Source: Aegicerativicinus sediminis
GTDB taxonomy: Bacteria; Bacteroidota; Bacteroidia; Flavobacteriales; Flavobacteriaceae
DNA: 64,000 bases
Direction: 5' to 3'
Assembly: GCF_015476115.1 (NCBI RefSeq)
Contig: NZ_CP064295.1
Location: forward strand, 1,854,001-1,918,000
Positions 34,106 through 42,952 of this stretch are shown one piece after another. Positions within the stretch are counted from its first letter, which is position 1. Every line of letters begins with the position of its first letter. Under the pieces are notes generated by a model. That model saw only the letters and a program-made list of their open reading frames with translations. It was not told the DNA's origin and did not search any database. The position numbers were made by a program, and so were the translations under genes.

Positions 34106-35398
34106 ATGGATTATTTTGGTATCATTTCGGTTTTAATAGTGTTGTCAGCCATTTTTGGATATGTTAACGCCAAGTTTTTAAAACTCCCAACGACAATAGG
34201 TTTAATGCTGATAACCATCGTTTTTACGTTATTGATTGTCATTTTATCCATATTTGATGATTCGTTATTACTGCGTGAGAAGGAGCTCATTTCGGGTATA
34301 GATTTTAAAACAGTTTTATTGGATATTATGTTAAGTTTCTTGCTGTTTGCAGGTGCGCTACATACAAATTTCGATCAACTTCGTGTACAGCGATGGCCTG
34401 TACTGGTATTCGCCACGCTCGGAGTTTTGATTTCAACATTCTTAGTTGGGATTTTCACCTATTATCTGCTAATGATTCTTGGTATGGAGGTAGCGTTTAT
34501 TTACTGCCTGCTGTTCGGGGCTTTAATTTCACCAACAGATCCGATATCTGTATTAGGTATACTTAAGAAAGCCAATGCTCCTAAGAAATTAGAAACAAAA
34601 ATTGTTGGTGAGTCTCTATTTAATGATGGGGTAGGAGTGGTTGTTTTCCTTACCATTTTTTCAGTTGCAAGTTCTGCCGCTGGATCAGCAGATGGAGGGG
34701 TTGAAGTTTCAGATATTGCACTACTTTTTGTGCAGGAAGTTTTTGGGGGCTTGATCCTTGGATTAATATTGGGCTACATTACTTATTTCCTTATGAAGTC
34801 TATTGATGATTATGAGGTTGAGGTAATTATAACCATCGCTACCGTTATGGGTGGTACGCTTTTAGCTCATGAACTGCATTTATCAGCCCCTCTCGCAATG
34901 GTGGCGGCTGGTCTTATGGTTGGGCACGACACGGTTAGGGAATCTGCTATGTCTGAAATGGTGGAAACCTATGTAGACAAATTTTGGGAGCTTATAGACG
35001 TACTGTTAAACACCCTGCTATTTGTTCTTATAGGTATGGAAATGCTAATCCTCACTTTTGATTTCAATTATATATTGGCAGGATTAATTAGTGTCCCGTT
35101 AACATTGGCTGCTCGATTTTTGTCCCTATGGATGCCTATTAAATTCTTTGCAAAGCGACTAAATTTTGTACCAAAAACTAACCTTATAATGACCTGGGGA
35201 GGATTGCGAGGAGGTATTTCCATAGCCTTGGCATTAAGCCTATCTAATGAAATGCACAGAGATTTGTTTTTAGTAATTACCTATATAATTGTGGTATTTT
35301 CAATAATTGGGCAAGGTTTGACAGTTGGGCCAATCGTAAAAAAGTTAACGCAGAATTATGTTGACGAGGATGAACCAAATGGTTTGTCTCATCATTGA
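34106..35398 (+). CDS. cation:proton antiporter, CPA1/NhaP type
   Basis: A 430-residue membrane protein with 11-13 helices of the Na+/H+ exchanger fold. The key ion-binding motifs are FGALISPTDPISVLGIL (Asp about residue 145) and ESLFNDGVGVVVF (the ND motif), followed by the TWGGLRGGISIALALSL helix with its conserved Arg. It should exchange Na+ (or K+) for protons, which suits a marine host. It probably shares a transcript with the DinB gene. Confidence 0.93.
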   Translation: MDYFGIISVLIVLSAIFGYVNAKFLKLPTTIGLMLITIVFTLLIVILSIFDDSLLLREKELISGIDFKTVLLDIMLSFLLFAGALHTNFDQLRVQRWPVLVFATLGVLISTFLVGIFTYYLLMILGMEVAFIYCLLFGALISPTDPISVLGILKKANAPKKLETKIVGESLFNDGVGVVVFLTIFSVASSAAGSADGGVEVSDIALLFVQEVFGGLILGLILGYITYFLMKSIDDYEVEVIITIATVMGGTLLAHELHLSAPLAMVAAGLMVGHDTVRESAMSEMVETYVDKFWELIDVLLNTLLFVLIGMEMLILTFDFNYILAGLISVPLTLAARFLSLWMPIKFFAKRLNFVPKTNLIMTWGGLRGGISIALALSLSNEMHRDLFLVITYIIVVFSIIGQGLTVGPIVKKLTQNYVDEDEPNGLSHH

Positions 35399-36114
35399 AC
35401 ATTCAAATACTCTGATATTTCATTAAAAGGAATTTCAAATTCAGTAATGCCCAAATGGTAGGCTGAGGCTTCATAGGTATTGTAAAGAAATATAACACCT
35501 TCATCCGAATACCCGATATTTTCAGGAAGATGAAAATCCTCGCCAAAAAAATAATCTTTCAAATCACTTTTAATGGTTTTTTTCTGGATCGCATCTAAAA
35601 AGTACTGTTTTACAATCTTTTCTAAGCCATCATTTGCTATTAACAAATCTTCTTTTTGGTAAACAGATCCGTCTATAGGATTAAAATTCAATATATTAAT
35701 AACGGTATTGCCGTGGGCACCACCAGTATCGACATAGGAATTTATTCCAATACTTAATACCTCTGGAGATCGATAGGTTTCTTCGGCATCAATAAAAGCC
35801 TCCCACCTTTGGTTAGTGTCATTGAAGTCTTTTTTAAATTGATCAAAGCTCATTTTAAACAATTTTGCAGCTTCTTCTACGGAAACATTTTTCAAAGTAT
35901 CCATCGGATTCATGGAATTAGCAATAACATTTTGCAATTCAGAATTTATGGCATTTGCTCGGTCGGAATCTCCTATGTAAAAAGGATAGTTTACTTCAAT
36001 GGTGACACTTTCATTTATTTCTACAGATTTCTCTTCAAATTGCAGTGGTTCCTCAGGTTCGCTACAACCAAAACCTAGGGTTAGAAGAAGCAAAAATTTT
36101 ACAAACTTTTTCAT
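35392..36114 (-). CDS. DUF3298/DUF4163-domain lipoprotein
   Basis: A 240-residue lipoprotein (lipobox GFGC, Cys17). Residues ~25-120 fit the DUF4163 (PdaC-like) region and ~130-235 the DUF3298 region with its typical GGAHGNTVINILNF and LIANDGLEKIVKQYF segments. Related domains occur at the ends of some peptidoglycan/polysaccharide deacetylases and anti-sigma factors, but no catalytic domain is attached here. It converges on the antiporter gene, overlapping it by 7 nt. Confidence 0.86.
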   Translation of the reverse strand: MKKFVKFLLLLTLGFGCSEPEEPLQFEEKSVEINESVTIEVNYPFYIGDSDRANAINSELQNVIANSMNPMDTLKNVSVEEAAKLFKMSFDQFKKDFNDTNQRWEAFIDAEETYRSPEVLSIGINSYVDTGGAHGNTVINILNFNPIDGSVYQKEDLLIANDGLEKIVKQYFLDAIQKKTIKSDLKDYFFGEDFHLPENIGYSDEGVIFLYNTYEASAYHLGITEFEIPFNEISEYLNVQ

Positions 36115-36160
36115 TTAAGGAGGTACTTTGAATTGATATATAAAGGTACGGTTTGTTCTT

Positions 36161-36191
36161 TTGAAAAGAATGAAATTAAGTACTAGTTTTG
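36161..36191 (+). promoter_or_regulatory. Bacteroidota-type promoter for metB
   Basis: TTG at 36161-36163, a 20 bp spacer, then TAGTTTTG at 36184-36191: an exact fit to TTG-N19-21-TAnnTTTG, 34 bp before the ATG. Confidence 0.75.
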
Positions 36192-36225
36192 TAGAAATTC
36201 AATTGCGTTTTACAAAACATTCTTT

Positions 36226-37365
36226 ATGAAATTTAATACCAAAACAATACACGGCGGGCAAGGACATGATAAAGCTTATGGTGCGGTTATGCCTCCAATT
36301 TATCAGACCTCCACTTATGCGCAATCAACTCCCGGAGGACATAAAGGTTTTGAATATTCTAGAACGCATAATCCCACGCGCCAAGCTTTGGAGAAATCTT
36401 TCGCCAGTATTGAAAATGGAAACTATGGGTTGGCTTTTGCCTCTGGCTTGGCTGCTATTGATGCCGTTTTGAAACTGCTTAACCCAGGTGATGAAGTTAT
36501 TTCCACAAATGATTTATACGGAGGCAGCTACCGATTGTTTACTAAGGTTTATGAAAAATTTGGAATAAAATTTCATTTCATAGGCATGGAGAATGCAGGA
36601 AATATTGAACAGTATATTACTGCTAAGACCAAGTTGATATGGGTTGAAACTCCGACTAACCCAATGATGAATATTATCGATATCAAAGCATGTAGTGATA
36701 TTGCCAAGAAGCATTCTGTTTTGTTGGCAGTCGATAATACATTTGCTACGCCATACCTTCAACAGCCGTTAGATTTAGGTGCAGATATTGTTATGCATTC
36801 AGCAACTAAATATTTAGGTGGGCATAGTGATGTTATAATGGGAGCTTTAGTTGTGAATGATAAAGACTTAGCGGAACGTTTGTCTTTTATACAAAACGCT
36901 AGTGGAGCCGTGCCGGGACCGCAAGATAGCTTTTTGGTATTGCGGGGTATTAAAACATTGCATGTTAGGATGCAACGTCATTGCGAGAATGGAGAAGTTA
37001 TTGCCAATTATTTAAACGGCCATCCAAAAATTGAAAAAGTTTATTGGCCAGGTTTTACCTCCCATCCAAATCACAATATAGCCAAAACCCAGATGAAGGA
37101 TTTTGGAGGAATGGTTTCCTTTGTAACCAAGGGAAATAATTACGATGAAGCCATTAAAATTGTAGAAAAATTAAAAGTGTTTACCCTAGCAGAATCTCTT
37201 GGAGGCGTTGAATCTTTGGCTGGTCATCCCGCTAGTATGACACATGCAAGTATACCAAAAGAGGAACGGGAGAAAACTGGCGTAGTGGATTCTCTTATTC
37301 GTTTAAGTGTAGGTATTGAAGATGTGGATGATTTAATTTCAGACTTAAAACAGGCAATCGGTTAA
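36226..37365 (+). CDS. metB: cystathionine gamma-synthase / trans-sulfuration PLP enzyme
   Basis: A 379-residue Cys/Met-metabolism PLP enzyme. The opening FNTKTIHGGQGHDKAYGAVMPPIYQTSTY, the EYSRTHNPTRQALE phosphate/substrate loop, and the PLP lysine in HSATKYLGGHSD (about residue 198) are clear, as is the ESLGGVESLAGHPASMTHASIP block. It probably forms cystathionine from activated homoserine and cysteine; cystathionine gamma-lyase is the main alternative, since sequence motifs do not fully separate the two. It is monocistronic with its own promoter. Confidence 0.9.
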   Translation: MKFNTKTIHGGQGHDKAYGAVMPPIYQTSTYAQSTPGGHKGFEYSRTHNPTRQALEKSFASIENGNYGLAFASGLAAIDAVLKLLNPGDEVISTNDLYGGSYRLFTKVYEKFGIKFHFIGMENAGNIEQYITAKTKLIWVETPTNPMMNIIDIKACSDIAKKHSVLLAVDNTFATPYLQQPLDLGADIVMHSATKYLGGHSDVIMGALVVNDKDLAERLSFIQNASGAVPGPQDSFLVLRGIKTLHVRMQRHCENGEVIANYLNGHPKIEKVYWPGFTSHPNHNIAKTQMKDFGGMVSFVTKGNNYDEAIKIVEKLKVFTLAESLGGVESLAGHPASMTHASIPKEEREKTGVVDSLIRLSVGIEDVDDLISDLKQAIG

Positions 37366-38162
37366 TCGAGATAGTAGATGTAACCAAAATTAAGCCAGAT
37401 CAGCCAATCATTAAATTTATTATAACTCAGTTTGTGGTTGAAACCATCGATCCAATCACTAAAATAATATTGCCATCTTAGGTCGAGCATAAGGTCAGAA
37501 AGCACTGTTAGTTTATATCTTACACCAACACTGGCAACAACTGACCATGCATTCTGGGATCCCAAACGTATTGGGTATTCATCACCTGGATCCCACCAAT
37601 GAGAATATATATTATCTGGATTATAGATATCTAAATCACCATAATCTGTCCAGCCTTGAGGACTACTATTGGTATAATGTGCACCCAAACTAACAAATGG
37701 AGCAAATTTGTACATCATCGCCTGAAAGGCTCTAATACTTCTGGGGAAATATTCTAATTGCATACCAACATCGAAATTCTCGGCAACACCGTGATGATCC
37801 CTCAATTTTTGTGCATTTGGGCCGGTTCGGCTTGGACTAACAAATTTGCCGATGTGATCGAGTGGTGTGTAATTCCATGAAATTTCAGACCTTACCTTAA
37901 AATGGTCGTTCCAGTAGGTGTCTGTAGAGTAACAATTACAATCCGCGCGATAGGCAAAATTTATATAGTGTATAATGCCAATACCTATACCTGAGTTGCC
38001 CAAGTTGGTAGGTTCGTTATTGCGTTGACCAAAATCTGAACGAAATTCTACTGGACCAATAATTGCTCCAATTTCATGTGAAAACCCTAATTGAGAGTAC
38101 CCTCTTGAAAAAACAGAAACGGCAATAATAAGCAGGGCTAATGGTTTCAGTTTAAACCGCAT
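37362..38162 (-). CDS. THC0290_0291-like outer-membrane protein of unknown function
   Basis: A 266-residue exported protein (signal to about residue 23, RGYSQ) with alternating beta-strands and an aromatic C-terminus (NFGYIYYLD), so probably an outer-membrane barrel. The GFSHEIGAIIGPVEFRSDFGQR...GIGIGIIHYINF opening is the hallmark of a flavobacterial family I recall as THC0290_0291. The function is unknown. It overlaps the end of metB by 4 nt and has its own promoter at 38194-38224. Confidence 0.75.
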   Translation of the reverse strand: MRFKLKPLALLIIAVSVFSRGYSQLGFSHEIGAIIGPVEFRSDFGQRNNEPTNLGNSGIGIGIIHYINFAYRADCNCYSTDTYWNDHFKVRSEISWNYTPLDHIGKFVSPSRTGPNAQKLRDHHGVAENFDVGMQLEYFPRSIRAFQAMMYKFAPFVSLGAHYTNSSPQGWTDYGDLDIYNPDNIYSHWWDPGDEYPIRLGSQNAWSVVASVGVRYKLTVLSDLMLDLRWQYYFSDWIDGFNHKLSYNKFNDWLIWLNFGYIYYLD

Positions 38163-38193
38163 AAGGCGTCATTTAGTTGAGGGCTGTTATCAA

Positions 38194-38224
38194 CAAATAT
38201 ATAAAAACTACCTCAGTCACCAAA
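38194..38224 (-). promoter_or_regulatory. Bacteroidota-type promoter for the THC0290_0291-like gene
   Basis: On the minus strand: TTTG (38224-38221), a 19 bp spacer, then TATATTTG (38201-38194), 31 bp before the ATG. Confidence 0.72.
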
Positions 38225-38313
38225 TTATTGTAATTCAGTACTTCTTGCCGATTTAACAATCTTCATTTTCGGAATTATCATTTAATTGCTAATGTTTTGT
38301 GAATTTGAAAAAT

Positions 38314-38347
38314 TTGTGCGTTATAATTTAAAGATAATGTATCTTTG
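38314..38347 (+). promoter_or_regulatory. probable promoter of gdhA
   Basis: TATCTTTG at 38340-38347 is an exact -7 box, 39 bp before the ATG. The nearest TTG (38314-38316) is 23 bp upstream, slightly more than usual. Confidence 0.55.
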
Positions 38348-38386
38348 CACCCTGAATTTTACTTCAGATTATTAAATTATCAGATA

Positions 38387-39730
38387 ATGAAAAAAAGCAT
38401 TGATGCATTCATGGAACTTGTAAAGGAACGAAATGGCAATGAGCCTGAGTTTTTACAAGCCGTTGAGGAGGTTGCTGAGAACCTTATTCCTTACATTGTT
38501 CAGCACGATATCTATTATGGTAAAAACATTCTTTTAAGAATGGTTGAACCGGAACGTGTGATTACTTTTAGAGTTTGTTGGGTGGACGATGAAGGCGAGA
38601 TACAAGTTAATCGTGGGTATAGAATTCAGATGAATTCTGCAATTGGCCCATATAAGGGGGGATTGAGATTCCACCCTTCTGTAAACATGAGTATTCTTAA
38701 ATTCTTAGCTTTTGAGCAGGTATTTAAGAACAGTCTTACTACACTGCCAATGGGTGGTGGAAAAGGTGGTAGCGATTTCGATCCGAAAGGTAAGAGTGAT
38801 AACGAGATTATGCGTTTTTGCCACGCCTTTATGTCTGAATTGTTTAGACACATTGGTCCACAAACTGACGTTCCTGCGGGAGATATAGGTGTTGGTGCTA
38901 GGGAAATTGGTTTCCTATTTGGTATGTACAAAAAACTGAGAAATGAGTTTTCTGGAGTATTAACTGGTAAGGGGCTATCTTGGGGTGGATCTTTGATAAG
39001 ACCTGAAGCCACGGGCTATGGTACGGTGTATTTCGCCCAAAGTATGCTTAACACTAAAGGTGAAGACGTTAAAGGAAAAACTGTTGTTATTTCAGGTTCT
39101 GGTAATGTTGCACAATATGCAGCAGAAAAAGTATTGCATTTAGGAGGTAAAGTATTAACCCTTTCAGATTCATCTGGTTACATCTTAGACGAAGATGGCA
39201 TAAATGAAGAGAAGCTGGCCTTTGTAATGGAACTTAAGAATGTGAAACGTGGCAGAATTAGCGAATACGTTGATAAGTATCCATCTGCAAAATTTGTTAA
39301 GGGTAAAACACCATGGGAAGTTGCTTGTGCTATTGCCTTACCATGTGCAACCCAAAATGAATTACACGGTGACGATGCCAAAACCCTACTTAAAAATGGT
39401 TGTATTTGTGTGAGTGAAGGAGCCAACATGCCTTCCACCAAGGAAGCCATTGAAGAGTTTCACAAGGCAAAAATTTTGTTTGCCCCTGGTAAAGCATCCA
39501 ATGCTGGTGGAGTTGCAACTTCAGGTTTAGAAATGACGCAGAATTCTTTGCGTTATAACTGGACTAGGGAAGAAGTAGATAATAAACTAAAAGACATAAT
39601 GGCTAATATTCATGATGCCTGTACCCAATACGGGAAAGAGGAAGATGGCTATATTAATTATGTTAAAGGTGCTAATATTGCTGGTTTTGTGAAAGTCGCT
39701 GATGCAATGCTTGCTCAGGGAATCGTTTAG
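38387..39730 (+). CDS. gdhA: NADP-type glutamate dehydrogenase
   Basis: A 447-residue hexameric-type GDH linking ammonium assimilation to 2-oxoglutarate. The ATG at 38387 (MKKSIDAF) is chosen because the longer frame begins within the promoter box. The catalytic lysine region PMGGGKGGSDFDPKGKS (Lys about residue 126) and the dinucleotide-binding VVISGSGNVAQYAAEK are present, with the ASNAGGVATSGLEMTQNS block near the end. Length fits the bacterial 50 kDa class. A strong terminator follows. Confidence 0.95.
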   Translation: MKKSIDAFMELVKERNGNEPEFLQAVEEVAENLIPYIVQHDIYYGKNILLRMVEPERVITFRVCWVDDEGEIQVNRGYRIQMNSAIGPYKGGLRFHPSVNMSILKFLAFEQVFKNSLTTLPMGGGKGGSDFDPKGKSDNEIMRFCHAFMSELFRHIGPQTDVPAGDIGVGAREIGFLFGMYKKLRNEFSGVLTGKGLSWGGSLIRPEATGYGTVYFAQSMLNTKGEDVKGKTVVISGSGNVAQYAAEKVLHLGGKVLTLSDSSGYILDEDGINEEKLAFVMELKNVKRGRISEYVDKYPSAKFVKGKTPWEVACAIALPCATQNELHGDDAKTLLKNGCICVSEGANMPSTKEAIEEFHKAKILFAPGKASNAGGVATSGLEMTQNSLRYNWTREEVDNKLKDIMANIHDACTQYGKEEDGYINYVKGANIAGFVKVADAMLAQGIV

Positions 39731-39749
39731 AAACCAACTTTAAAATTTG

Positions 39750-39779
39750 AACCCTTCAAGAAATTGAAGGGTTTTTTTA
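39750..39779 (+). terminator. intrinsic terminator after gdhA
   Basis: A 9-bp perfect stem (AACCCTTCA/TGAAGGGTT, loop AGAAAT) is followed by a run of T. Confidence 0.92.
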
Positions 39780-39816
39780 TTCAATAATTATTGCCATTTT
39801 TTTTCGTTCTTATCAA

Positions 39817-39824
39817 TATATTTG
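39817..39824 (+). promoter_or_regulatory. -7 element of the porZ-recO run
   Basis: TATATTTG, an exact TAnnTTTG match, lies 17 bp before the ATG. A TTG at 39791-39793 is 23 bp upstream. Confidence 0.5.
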
Positions 39825-39841
39825 GAAAGTAAAGTCCTGGT

Positions 39842-42217
39842 ATGCTTAGATATTTCTTAGCGATTTTCTTCATTTTTATTTCTTGGTATAATTTTTCCCA
39901 GAATTATTCAGATTTGTGGAAAGGTTATTTTTCTTATTATCAGGTTTCTGAGGTAATCAAGGGGGATGATTTGGTTTATGCCGCCGCTGAGAATGCTGTT
40001 TTTAGGTATAATACTGTTACCGAGGAAATTCAGACCATTACAACTATTGAAGGTCTATCAGGTATGGATATAACAACGATCCATTACAGTGAGAATTATG
40101 ATTTACTCATGGTAGGTTATGAAAATGGCCTGATTGAAATTGTTTTTGAAAGTGATGAAGACGTGCTTTCTGTTGTTGATATTGTAGAAAAACTTTCTGT
40201 TTCTCCAACTCTTAAATCGATCAATCACTTTTATGAGTATGAAGGTTTGGTCTATATTTCAACAGATTATGGTATTTCAGTTTACGATTTAGAACGACTT
40301 GAATTCGGGGATTCGTACTTCATAGGTTTTGGAGGTTCCTATGCCCCAGTGAATGAAACTACAGTCTATAACGATGTAATATATGCCGCTTGTGGTGAAG
40401 GAAATGCCATAAAATATGCTCCTGTCACAAATCCAAACTTAATTGATTATAATCAGTGGACCACCATAGGGAGTGGATCTTATACCAATATTCAAAGTAA
40501 TGCTAGTGGGCTTTATGTGCTAAACAATACGAGTTTATATAGAATTTCAGGCAATAGTTTAGGCTCTATATATTCTATGCCTCAGACTCCTTTAGATTTT
40601 AAGTTGGTAGAGAATAATGCAAGTATTACGACCCAAAATTACTCCTTGGTTTTTGATCTTAATTTTAATCAAATTTCGATTGTTGATTCTTTTAATCCCT
40701 ATAATACCCGATTTACATCTTCAATTGTTTTAGGTGATGATATTTTTGTCGGTACTCTGGGTTATGGAGTCCTTAAGTATGGGATTTCAAACAATAAGGA
40801 AGTTTTGGAAATTAGGCCAGATGGACCTTTGAGAAATGATGCTTTTAAAATACAAACCAATCCGAATGAAATTTGGATAACTTATGGAGATTATACTATC
40901 TCTTACAACCCCTCGCCAATACGAAGTTATGGTATAAGTCATTTTAAAGATGATACTTGGACCAATATACCATTTGAAGAACTTCTCGGGGCATATAATC
41001 TCAACGAGGTAGCAATAAGTCCATTTGTTGCAAATGAAGTTTTTATCAGTTCCTTCCATGGAGGTATTTTAAAGCTTAATGATGAAGAGGCAACAACATT
41101 TTATACACCAGATAATAGTGGTCTCGAATCATTGGTTGTGCCATCCGATCCTAATGTGGTAAGTGTTCGAGTTAGTGATTTAGAATTTGATCAGCAAGGA
41201 CTTCTTTGGTCGATAAGCAGCCGAATTGACAATGCCTTAAAATCTTTTGATACGCAAACGGGGCAATGGCGTTCTTATAGTTTTGAAGACATAATATCCG
41301 ATCCGCTAAATGGGGAATTAGGATTTAGTGATTTGGTTATAGATCGGTCTCAAACAAAATGGATAGGAGGTTATTTTTCGGGAGTGATTGGAGTAAGGAC
41401 CGAGTCTGGCGGTTATCAAATTAAGAGGGTAAATTCAGAGTCTTCAAATTTACCTTCAACGGTGGTAAAGGCTTTAGAAATTGATAATAGTGGTCAGCTA
41501 TGGATAGGTACAACTTTCGGACTCCGTGTTCTATACAATACCAACGGATTTTTTGAAGATCCTAATGTAGAATTTCGTGAAATTGTTTTTGAGGATGATG
41601 GTATTGCTAAGGAGCTGTTGGAAGGTCAATATATTACAGACATTAAGGTGGATGGGTCTAATAGTAAGTGGATAGGGACCACCGATTCTGGACTTTTCTA
41701 TGTTTCGCCAGATGGTCAGAAGACCATTTATCATTTTACTACAACAAATTCACCCTTACCCTCGAATTTCATTACGGATATTAGTTTAGATTCTGCGAAT
41801 GGTACAGTTGTTATTGCAACCGATAGGGGGATGGTGTCTTTTTTGTCTGGTGGCTCTAATCCAAGTTCTACATTAGAAGAAGCCTTTGTATATCCTAATC
41901 CGGTTAGACCTGAATATGATATTTTAGGCAAGGAAGATCTCAATGATATTAATAATGGTATTAAGATTAAGGGTCTCACCGAAAATGTTAACGTAAAAAT
42001 TACAGATATAGAAGGTAATTTGGTGGCCGAATGCCAATCACGGGTGAATACAAGAACTTCTAGTGCCAACTACAACTTTGCCATTGATGGAGGTACAGCA
42101 ATTTGGAATGGCAGGAATCTGGCAAACAATATTGTTGCTACAGGTGTTTATCTGATTATGATTTCCGATCTTGACTCTTTTGAAACCAAGGTTCTCAAGC
42201 TATTGGTAGTAAGGTAA
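39842..42217 (+). CDS. porZ: PorZ-type T9SS beta-propeller protein
   Basis: A 791-residue protein. A signal peptide (to FSQ, about residue 20) precedes two beta-propeller domains with repeated blades (SVSPTLKSINHFYEYEGLVYISTDYGISVYDL, IDNSGQLWIGTTFGLRVLYN, VDGSNSKWIGTTDSGLFYV). A C-terminal type A sorting domain follows (about 695-791, FVYPNPVRPEYD to FETKVLKLLVVR). In Bacteroidota, PorZ belongs to the surface attachment complex of the type IX secretion system, delivering anionic LPS. Its position next to recO, 9 nt apart, matches the conserved gene order in flavobacteria. Confidence 0.85.
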   Translation: MLRYFLAIFFIFISWYNFSQNYSDLWKGYFSYYQVSEVIKGDDLVYAAAENAVFRYNTVTEEIQTITTIEGLSGMDITTIHYSENYDLLMVGYENGLIEIVFESDEDVLSVVDIVEKLSVSPTLKSINHFYEYEGLVYISTDYGISVYDLERLEFGDSYFIGFGGSYAPVNETTVYNDVIYAACGEGNAIKYAPVTNPNLIDYNQWTTIGSGSYTNIQSNASGLYVLNNTSLYRISGNSLGSIYSMPQTPLDFKLVENNASITTQNYSLVFDLNFNQISIVDSFNPYNTRFTSSIVLGDDIFVGTLGYGVLKYGISNNKEVLEIRPDGPLRNDAFKIQTNPNEIWITYGDYTISYNPSPIRSYGISHFKDDTWTNIPFEELLGAYNLNEVAISPFVANEVFISSFHGGILKLNDEEATTFYTPDNSGLESLVVPSDPNVVSVRVSDLEFDQQGLLWSISSRIDNALKSFDTQTGQWRSYSFEDIISDPLNGELGFSDLVIDRSQTKWIGGYFSGVIGVRTESGGYQIKRVNSESSNLPSTVVKALEIDNSGQLWIGTTFGLRVLYNTNGFFEDPNVEFREIVFEDDGIAKELLEGQYITDIKVDGSNSKWIGTTDSGLFYVSPDGQKTIYHFTTTNSPLPSNFITDISLDSANGTVVIATDRGMVSFLSGGSNPSSTLEEAFVYPNPVRPEYDILGKEDLNDINNGIKIKGLTENVNVKITDIEGNLVAECQSRVNTRTSSANYNFAIDGGTAIWNGRNLANNIVATGVYLIMISDLDSFETKVLKLLVVR

Positions 42218-42226
42218 TCCTCAAAA

Positions 42227-42952
42227 ATGTATAATTCTACAAAAGCAATTGTTCTTTCCAAAGTCAAATATGGTGACAATGATCTTATTGTTAAATGTTA
42301 TACAGAAACAGATGGTTTAGTAAGCTATTTTTTAAGGGGAGTTTTAAACTCTAAAGCTAAAAGGAAACAATTGGCCTATTATCAGCTTTTGGGAATTTTG
42401 GAGATTATTGAGTACTCAAAAGCGAATTCTGAACTTAAATTTATTAGAGAGGTAAAGCCCTTAGGGCATTTTCATTCGCTTCATTCTAATGTTATTAAGG
42501 GTTCGGTAGTGATGTTTTTGGCAGAAATGCTATCCTCAGTTTTAAGGGAAGAGGAACAGAACAGCCAATTATTCCAATATCTAGAAACCTCTATAAATTG
42601 GTTAGAGCAGGAGGACCACTTTTCAAATTTTCATCTTTTATTTCTTTTGAATCTTACCAAGTTTTTAGGGTTTTATCCAGAAACGACAAACATAGGGGAC
42701 GCCACATCATTTGATTTGGAAACAGGTAGATTTGTTATTAAATCTAATTCAAGGTATGTCATAGAAGGGGAAAATTTTCACATTTTGAAAGCCTTGTTAG
42801 GCATAAATTTTGATGTATTAAATGATATTAAAATTAACGCCAACCAAAGACAATCATTCCTGAAAATGCTTTTATTATACTACCAATTACACTTGGGGAA
42901 TTTCAGAAATCCAAGATCTTTGGAAATTTTCAATCAAGTTTTTCATACTTAA
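42227..42952 (+). CDS. recO: DNA repair protein RecO
   Basis: A 241-residue RecO, which loads RecA with RecR in gap repair. It has the N-terminal OB fold (TKAIVLSKVKYGDNDLIVKCYTETDGLVSYFLRGV), a helical C-terminal domain and the LNLTKFLGFYPE segment. The Cys zinc cluster of some RecO proteins is absent, as is common in Bacteroidota. Its stop codon shares one base with the start of the receptor gene. Confidence 0.93.
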   Translation: MYNSTKAIVLSKVKYGDNDLIVKCYTETDGLVSYFLRGVLNSKAKRKQLAYYQLLGILEIIEYSKANSELKFIREVKPLGHFHSLHSNVIKGSVVMFLAEMLSSVLREEEQNSQLFQYLETSINWLEQEDHFSNFHLLFLLNLTKFLGFYPETTNIGDATSFDLETGRFVIKSNSRYVIEGENFHILKALLGINFDVLNDIKINANQRQSFLKMLLLYYQLHLGNFRNPRSLEIFNQVFHT